Source: Adiantum capillus-veneris
Lineage: Eukaryota > Streptophyta > Polypodiopsida > Polypodiales > Pteridaceae
Direction: 5' to 3'
DNA length: 60,000 nt
Assembly: GCA_014529385.2 (NCBI GenBank)
Contig: CM043955.1
Coordinates: 136,846,108 to 136,906,107 of the forward strand
Under the pieces are notes generated by a model. The model did no database searches and was not told where the DNA came from. It was given only the letters and a program-made list of their open reading frames with translations. Of the stretch, positions 53,275-60,000 are shown piece by piece; position 1 is the first letter of the stretch, and each line of letters opens with the position of its first letter. The translations under genes and the position numbers were made by a program.

Positions 53275-55712
53275 AGAAAGTTACTTTTACACATGTGCAA
53301 TAGCACAGGTATGCTCATTGCCAATGGTGTATGTTTATGAAATGCAACCAATGGATTTATAAAAACACAATGGATAATTAAAGCAGTAACCCAAAAAATC
53401 TCTCTCTATATTGGTATGGAGCGAGCTTTTCTTGCTAGATTTGGTAAGAACAGCAAAAACCAAAAAAGAACTCGCTCCAAATCTCTACTCACGATCTCAT
53501 CCTCCTATTTCTTTGAGATCTCATTCATGTCCACACCTTGCTATGTCAATCTTTACCGCCCTATATTGTGATGCTTCTCGGGAATAATCCTTGATCGTCA
53601 CCGTATCTTTCTCCTTTACCACAAAGTTGTGTAGGGTTAGTTCCTTTTGTATCAAGAATAGTCTTTTGATGTTCCTTGACCATGCCTCAATAGTAGTTCT
53701 CACCTTCAATAGGTGTCATTGTTCTTTTCAACGTACCAACACTTCTAGCTATAGAAGGTACTTGATGAGTTCTTTTGTGGTTAAGCTCATTACTTTTTTG
53801 AATATCATCCATGGAATTATAGAAACTCTAGCAGTAACTACGGAGGAGATGTTGCCATTGAGTCTCTTTAATCAACTGTCTATGGCTCCAAATGATGGCT
53901 ACACTTTTTAGCAAGGTGACTTGTCCTCATCATACTCGGTAAGCATATTTTCCAATGACTTGTTGAAATTTGTGAGAGGCAAAAGTCTGAAATTAAAAAG
54001 ATTAAACATTGTAGAGTTTTCATAATCACGCCAATTCATTCGTCAAAGAGTTTTGCACACCTTGAGTATTCCTTGTGTTGTTACATATGAAATCATTTCT
54101 TTTCTTACTTATTTTAATAAAACTTAGTTGAAGAAGAAGAAAAATGTAATTATCATGTCATTTAGAAAGCATCGATTAAAAATAGCTTTATAGAGGAGAC
54201 AAAAATTGCAACTGCCATTAAGACTAAAATCATCTTACTAAAATTCTTAACAAATATGAAGCTTACCTTGCGTTGAATATTGAACCACAAGGGCCTCCGA
54301 TGCCTCCTCCACAACATTGATTTGAACCACTGAAGTAGGACGTGCTATGTTTTCGTGTTTTTCAGGGCATGCAATCAATAAAAGAAGGAGATTTTGTTTT
54401 CAAGTACATTTGAAAAGAGTTCCATAGATTTTGATACTAGGTTTTGAACACATACAAATATAGGTGGAAACTTAACCAAGAAGAGTGCATCTTTATTTAA
54501 AGTTTGAAAGGAAGGATTGAAAAAAAAAAAGGCAACACTACAAAACATACCCTTGAATCACCTAATTAATACTAACATGCATCACCAAATTTCTTTGGCA
54601 AGGACCACCAAGCAATACTAGTTTGTGTTCCTCTAGGCATTTCAATGACCAAGAAGGGCACGCCATAGGAAACAGACAAAAGAAGTGTGATACAGCAAAA
54701 GTTAGAGACAAGGGAGCGAAAGACAATTGTAGAAGAGAGCCGTAGTAGGGTAGAGGAGCCAGTAGGGGGACGGGTAACTTGGGGAGCTTCAATCTCTTTC
54801 CTCCGAGCTCGACTTCTTGCGCTTAGCTGCTCATTTTAATCGCCTTCTCACAAGCTTTTAGGAGAATTAATTTGGGGCTGGTTGGATTTGAGAGCCGATG
54901 GTTGCGGCACCATTTTCGGAATCACGTGTATAAAAAATCGACATGAATAAGAAGATCAACAAAGACCAAAAGAGGTAAAATGTGATCATGGTGGCTTGAA
55001 CCCACACACCTGCCAATGAGATGTCGATATCTCGAATCAACCAGCCGTTTTGGCTGCTCTTTTTCGTGCTTCTTTTTTATCATCAAGTGTGTTATATTAT
55101 GGTTTTATTTGTCCTTCCTCTGGGCCCGTACCACAACTGGCCCCTCTACCCTAGAAACAAGCCGGGAAGAGGAAGCCGAAAACTCTATCAAAGAATCCTG
55201 GGTATTAATTAGACTCTAGATATCCAAGGCCAAAGTGGCCCAAAAACCAAAGCCACCATCCGCGGCAGCTCATAGAGCTATGGTTCTCAGGAACCTGCCA
55301 AAAGAAAGCCAAGGGTGTGCGTGGTTGGATTGGGCATGGATGGTGGGTGGTGGCAGTAGTAGCGTAGCCTCTTCTGCAACCTGTCGACACCTGCCAAGCT
55401 TATCGACCAACAAAAAATCAAACAGCAAAGAACGAGCAGATACAACAAGCAGCCAAGCAGCATACCACACTCATGCAAGAAGGAATGTGGTGGCCAGGTA
55501 CGCTATGGCTGCGGGGGAGCAAAACACCACTGGCACACTGTTTATGATGTGAAGATGCCCAATCCTATTACTCAGAGTGCATAGAGCTAAAGACTTGAAT
55601 CGTGAGGGTGGAGAATCTCCATTCCTTACATAGTGCTAACATCGTCTCCTTGACAAAGAGTACAGAAAGAGAACCCGTCTCCCTTAGAGTGATAAAAGAG
55701 AAAGAAGCTAGC

Positions 55713-55713
<1 letters not shown>
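53275..55713. other. Long stretch without a supported gene
   Basis: AT-rich, with scattered short frames. A minus frame at 53709-53521 (RNIKRLFLIQKELTLHNFV) and a plus frame at 55235-55552 (Ala/Ser/Lys-rich, 105 codons) match nothing I know. No LTR, RNA gene or clear repeat. Confidence 0.45.

Positions 55714-55746
<33 letters not shown>
55714..55746. repeat. (CA)n microsatellite
   Basis: About 33 bp of CA. Confidence 0.97.
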
Positions 55747-55752
<6 letters not shown>

Positions 55753-56328
55753 GTCTCTATTCTCTCGCCCGTATTCTAGTTGTCGAAGGATTAGGAAGCC
55801 ACAGCAGATGATCCATTCTCTTTAGCCTAGAGGTGCTCCAGATAAATACCAATATGAATTGAAGGAAAGCCGCCATATTCAATTTCTGAAACAAGGTGCC
55901 AGCCTTACTTAGATCTAAGGAATGTTTAGCATGCCAAACAAGACACGTAATTATAGACTCGTTGTAGTCATCCAAAAGACATAAACATCAGCTCCATCAA
56001 GTGTCGTATTGGCTAGAAACTTGGATAAATGAACTCCAGCTATTCAAAAAAAATCAGCCTTTTTATTCCAAATTATCAATTTTTCAGCTTTGCGCAGTGA
56101 GTAACCTTCAGGCAAGATCCAATTCCATTACTTTTCATAGGCACTCATACCTTAATGAAGATATTGGAAAAATCCTCAAGTACTAATTTACTGAAGATCT
56201 TTAGAGACAACTTGGCAAGGCTCACCAAAACCTTTTTCTTAACCAGAGAGACAATGAACACACCAAAAACACTTCCAGTTTTTAGGTTAAAAATTTGAAG
56301 GACTTGCCAGTTTTACACTAAAACCTAT

Positions 56329-56426
56329 AGAATCTAACTGATGTCCTTCAAGGCAAGCTCGAAATGTGGTCACGATTAGAATCTAACTGATGTCCTTCAA
56401 GGCAAGCTCGAAATGTGGTCACGATT
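56329..56426. repeat. Exact 49-bp tandem duplication
   Basis: AGAATCTAACTGATGTCCTT begins both 56329 and 56378; the two 49-bp units appear identical. The duplication lies about 250 bp downstream of the sigma-factor stop codon, possibly in its 3' untranslated region, and must be recent. Confidence 0.92.
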
Positions 56427-56677
56427 TTGCAATTTTAGTCAATTAAAGATGCACTAAAGGCCAATTTTTTGCAAACACTGCAAATGGGTATGAATCATTG
56501 AGGAATGTGTGATTTGGACTTTATACAAAGCTTCAACTCTAGCCTTTGTCAATGCATTCCTACCCCAACAGAGAGGCAGTGAACTCATTTTGCATATACA
56601 TATGTGGTGTTGCATGTAGATAATACTGACAGTGATGTACAAATTATACAGTAGTGCCTGAGAGATACAACAGAATA

Positions 56678-58201
56678 TTAGCACTCACTGAGTATACTCC
56701 TTAGGACTTCCATTCTTTCAGGCTCCTTTAACTTCGCCATAGCTTTGCGTTCGATCTGCCGAATCCTTTCTCTGGTGACATGAAATACTCTGCCTATCTC
56801 TTCAAGGGTTCTTGGCCTCCCATCATCAAGCCCATACCGCAATCTCATAACATCACGCTCTCTTGGCTTTAGAGTCGTAAGCACCACATCCACATCTTCC
56901 TTGAAAAACTTTTGCAAGTATTTGCAATCGTAAGGATTGAATGAGCCATCTGCAAGCATTTCCTGAGAAAGAAATCCAGTAGCATGATGACGCAAACTGT
57001 CTTTTTAAGTAATTCACCAGCATATAAAGGTGGTATGAGACTTACTGCCAAATTCATATTCAAATCTTTTCCCACTGGCTTATCCAAAGACTTGCAACGC
57101 TTGGTTGTTTTAGACAACACCCTTAGCCTTTCCATGCTGATTCCTGTATACTTGGATATGAACATATCAGAAGGAATATGTCCGTATTGTGCCTGAAGAT
57201 TATCCTTGGCTCTTCTTATGGTTAGCATGGTTTCGGACGCATGAGACTGCATAACAAAAACAAATGAACCATGATAATCGAACACAGTCAGAATCCTGAA
57301 CTGGGGTTACCGCTAGTTCTTGCTTATTACAAATGTTAATATACTCAGTTAAGCTAATCTACTGGCCTTCCTTTTTAAAAAATCATTAATAAGCTAGATT
57401 CCTACAGACTAAGGTCTAAGGTAGCTACAGTTTAAACGATAGGATGAAAGAAACAAAAATGAAAACACAGCTTGTAAAGTTTGAACACCTTTCATATCTA
57501 ATGTATTAACTTTTGGCTTTCCAATGCCTTCATGGCGAAGGTTCTTTCACCCTTCAACGAACATATTCAACTTAAATAAATTTCTTTCATTTTAGATGAA
57601 GTGGGCATGGGGAGGGGGGGAAGAGGGGGCCCGCGGAGGGGGGGGGGGGGGGGGGGGGGGGGCGGGGCGGGGCGCGGGCCTGTGGCTAGTAGATTCATCA
57701 TAGATCTGAGGCTAGTAGACTCATCATAGATATGACATACATGGTGTAAGACACATGAAACTGCAAAAGATTTAACCACAAACAAAAATCACCCACAATG
57801 ATGAATAATCACATAACCTGCATCTTGAGAGGGCATTACCGTTCTTACTTAATTAGAAATGCTAACAGACTAGAGAATGGCCTGATGGTACAACTTCACA
57901 TGATCTTGACCATCAAAACCAACGAAACCATAAAGATCAAAATACGTTATTGCACATCTCAATGCTTTAAGTAGCTTGTCTTATATCTGAAGGCCCCGTC
58001 TCAACTAAAGATGAAAGAGCTTAACACAACTATCAACATGATGAGCTTCAAAGAGCTTACAGGTAACCGAAGAAGCCGGGACTTCAGAACCAGAGCCTTT
58101 GTTATTGCCTGCATAATCCACCAATGTGCATATGTTGAAAATTTGCAACCCTTCTTTGGATCAAATTTTTCACAGCCTCGAATTAGCCCCTGACTTCCTT
58201 C
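56678..58201 (-). CDS. Sigma-70-type RNA polymerase sigma factor, C-terminal three exons (plastid type)
   Basis: Minus strand. Exon A 58201-58061 (47 codons) starts [18 protein letters not shown] and carries sigma regions 2.2-2.4: [19 protein letters not shown] and KSRLLRLP, which melt and read the -10 promoter element. Exon B 57246-57046 (67 codons) is region 3: [20 protein letters not shown]. Exon C 56962-56678 is region 4: [20 protein letters not shown], with the helix-turn-helix [20 protein letters not shown] that binds the -35 element, ending RSILSEC and a stop. All junctions are phase 0 with GT-AG borders (CCT|GTAAGC, GCAG|TCTCAT, GCA|GTAAGT, CTCAG|GAAATG). Plant nuclear sigma factors direct the bacterial-type plastid polymerase. 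The exons for the transit peptide, regions 1 and 2.1 were not recognised to the right. Which SIG paralogue it is cannot be told. Confidence 0.93.
57608..57680. repeat. G-rich run within the sigma-factor intron
   Basis: A run of over 20 G follows GGGCCCGCGGAG and leads into GGCGGGGCGGGGCGCGGGCC. It is wholly unlike the AT-rich intron around it. It may be a real quadruplex-prone tract or a sequencing or assembly artefact. Confidence 0.9.
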
Positions 58202-59229
58202 CTGCAAAAAGAGAATTGCTCAAACAGTCAAAAACCTTATGGTTTAAGGCAATAAACTCAAGCCAAATGAGATGACAATCTCAATCTGCTCAAAATATAG
58301 CTCCTGTCAAAGATCTGACAAACACAAAGCGGTTTACTACTCATTTTAAGAGGCATGATGAACGAGTTTTCAGAAGAAATACAGAACTTGAAAGTACATC
58401 ACACCCGGCTAGTTAGATGTACCAGAATTGCATTCAAACTTAGACCTAAACTAGCCTTCAAAATGGACATCAAGACACAAATATGCGAGAGAAAAGGCAA
58501 GGCCTTCACATGCCTTATATATACCAAGATGAATCTAGGATAAGCCTAGGTACACATTTAAATGGAAGTGCAAGATATAGGATCACACTAGTCATCCACC
58601 AGACAATATAACCATCAGCTCCATCATGGCTAGTATTGACTATATACTACGACATCCCCACTAACCTCATGAACGCTCAATAGTGGGTGTGAAACTAGGT
58701 ACCAATATATGCTTCCCCGCACGCGTGCACACACACTTTTCTTTTGCATTCTATATTACCTGTGGGAAACCTAAAAGGGAGGGAAAACCCACCAAAAAGG
58801 GAAGAATATACAAGCGATGAAAGCTGCGCATCATGTGTATGCATGCCTAAGCAAATGAAGAATATCTCTAAACTGTCCAAAGATATTTCTTCAATGTCGA
58901 TGTTAAGTGCAGCGGAATGAATGTTTGAACTTTGCTCAAGATGACTGCTCCGAACTGTGCTCAAGGTTCCTTTTGTTCTTATGGAAGGGAGAGCCTTCCG
59001 TTCTTAATGAGAGAGTGCAATGATCACAAACAAACTGAATGGACACTGTGCGTGCAAGTGTATGAGATTGAGAGATAGAGAGAGAAGAGAATACGACACC
59101 AGAGACGTTGTAAAACCCTCCTCTGAAGGCCCCACTCTCTATGGCGAGAGCGGTCTACTTATGATTGCACAAATCTCTACAATGCTTGGACTTGCCGACG
59201 ATGTCGACGACAATGAGAGCGACGATGAG
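58202..59229. other. Stretch without a recognised exon
   Basis: Expected to be intron of the sigma gene, since exon A begins at an acceptor at 58202-58203. No sequence resembling sigma region 2.1 was found on the minus strand here. A minus frame at 58964-58695 and a plus frame at 59020-59238 are unrecognised. Confidence 0.45.
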
Positions 59230-59720
59230 ACGGGCTGAAATCTGGAAACTCTAAGGGCTGAAATCTGCAAATCTTCTATCTGCTGAATTTTGACTCTATA
59301 TCAGTGACAATGTCGATGGCGACGATGCGATGACGATGCGCTGAAACGCAAATGCTGAAATCTGTGTTTTCCGGGCTGAAACTGTAAGCCTTGCAGAAAC
59401 TGACCGTGCGGTGAGGAACTGCTGCGGGAAGGTGAGGACTGCAAGGTTCAGGACTTGATCTGCGATGTCTAAGGGCTGAAAAATGAAAACACTGATGGTT
59501 CTTGAGGTTCCGTCGTGGAGAATCTACAAAACGCTAGGGTGTGATGCAGATGCAAAAACGCTAGGGCTGAAAATCTGCAATCTGTCGCCGGTTGTTCTAC
59601 AAATGCAGAACGCTAGGCTTCTTGTTTAGTCTTCTGTCGCCACGGATCTGCAAGAGCAAAAACGCTGGCTTATCTAGTCCAAAAACGCTAGGTGGTTGTT
59701 GTGGAGCAAAAACGCTAGGG
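59230..59720. repeat. Interspersed short-motif array (AAAACGCTAGG and GGGCTGAAATCTGCAA)
   Basis: CAAAAACGCTAGGG-like motifs occur at 59527, 59553, 59606, 59656, 59679 and 59706. GGGCTGAAATCTGCAA-like motifs occur near 59233, 59255, 59353, 59374, 59470 and 59564. Spacing is irregular (20-60 bp), and the two motifs adjoin at 59560-59580. The block is GC-richer than its surroundings. Confidence 0.7.
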
Positions 59721-59800
59721 CTTGGGGTTCTGCTGAGAAGTTGTCTGTTGAGCGAGTGCTCCTACTGCCTCTTCTGCCAATTAGTGCTACTCTAGGTTTG

Positions 59801-59808
59801 CTTATATA
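59801..59808 (-). promoter_or_regulatory. Possible TATA box, minus strand
   Basis: TATATAAG on the minus strand, followed downstream (lower coordinates) by CA/CT-rich leader-like sequence containing CCCCAAGCCCTAGCG. It could start a transcript running toward the sigma gene, or be the promoter of an LTR fragment. Confidence 0.25.
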
Positions 59809-59820
59809 CAAACTTACTCA

Positions 59821-60000
59821 ATTTGCCCTACCTAATTTCCAACAAAAGTCACTTAAAAATAATAAGTGAAAAATGTCAAAAACAGGGAAAATAGGCTAAA
59901 TGCATTGGAAAATTTCCCTGAAGGATTCTGATGGATTTTGATTGGAATGCTTATGATCATGCTATGTGAAACCAAAGGATATGCATCTACACTAAGTGTC
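59821..60000. other. Window end, nothing recognised
   Basis: AT-rich, no feature seen. Confidence 0.4.

Noticed and set aside
55235-55552. 105-codon Ala/Ser/Lys-rich frame as a gene
   Set aside because: No family resemblance, overlapped by equally long frames on the other strand, no promoter evidence.
56678-58201. Bacterial contamination, suggested by the sigma-70 gene
   Set aside because: The gene is split by GT-AG introns in phase 0 and sits in AT-rich plant repeat DNA.
58695-58964. Minus-strand frame as an upstream sigma-factor exon
   Set aside because: No resemblance to sigma region 1 or 2.1; no junction leading into exon A was found.

Overview
The window looks like nuclear DNA of a land plant with a large, repeat-rich genome. 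A gymnosperm or fern would fit, but the sequence alone does not settle it. Evidence for a plant: three decayed Ty3/gypsy polyproteins of plant type, a nuclear sigma-70 gene split by GT-AG introns (the plastid sigma-factor type), a LINE endonuclease fragment, and at least a dozen very long dinucleotide tracts. Only one host gene is well supported, the sigma factor at 56678-58201 on the minus strand, and its 5' exons are not recognised here. No rRNA or tRNA gene and no CRISPR array was seen.

Layout. 1-780 is a leader-like fragment carrying 22-bp near-palindromes. 1415-13310 is a decayed Ty3/gypsy element on the plus strand: a possible 5' LTR, a 1.3-kb inverted-repeat DNA transposon nested in its leader (2816-4140), then gag, protease, reverse transcriptase, RNase H and integrase. 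It has two odd features: two integrase zinc-binding modules in tandem and a second aspartic-protease domain after the integrase. 14848-18171 is a non-autonomous LTR element with a palindrome array, a gag-like protein, a polypurine tract, an LTR and a primer-binding site. 18476-22291 holds a diverged copy of the same family on the opposite strand, with its own palindrome array of a different sequence. 23826-24981 and 48853-49735 are two direct copies of another LTR. 24982-34093 is largely without recognisable genes apart from one orphan reading frame (30532-31047).

34618-37771 is a broken two-exon gene: a coiled-coil N-terminal part, a Cys-rich segment and a C-terminal FCP1/HAD-phosphatase-like domain lacking key catalytic residues. 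Its intron is packed with TGCTATATAGCA-type palindromes. It abuts a second, truncated gypsy element (37772-42345, plus) whose integrase is split by a 1.4-kb insertion. A third, more complete gypsy element lies on the minus strand (43261-47619), next to a (TA)n tract of about 185 bp. 49736-56300 holds LINE debris and an unrecognised gene relic. The sigma gene and a local motif array (59230-59720) close the window.

Most protein-coding sequence here is transposon-derived and no longer translatable. Many premature stops look like C-to-T or G-to-A transitions, as expected of methylated, silenced repeats. The most unusual observation is the ~275-290-bp periodic palindrome array. It occurs in two members of one element family with different arm sequences but the same spacing, and in one case lies downstream of an LTR and primer-binding site.
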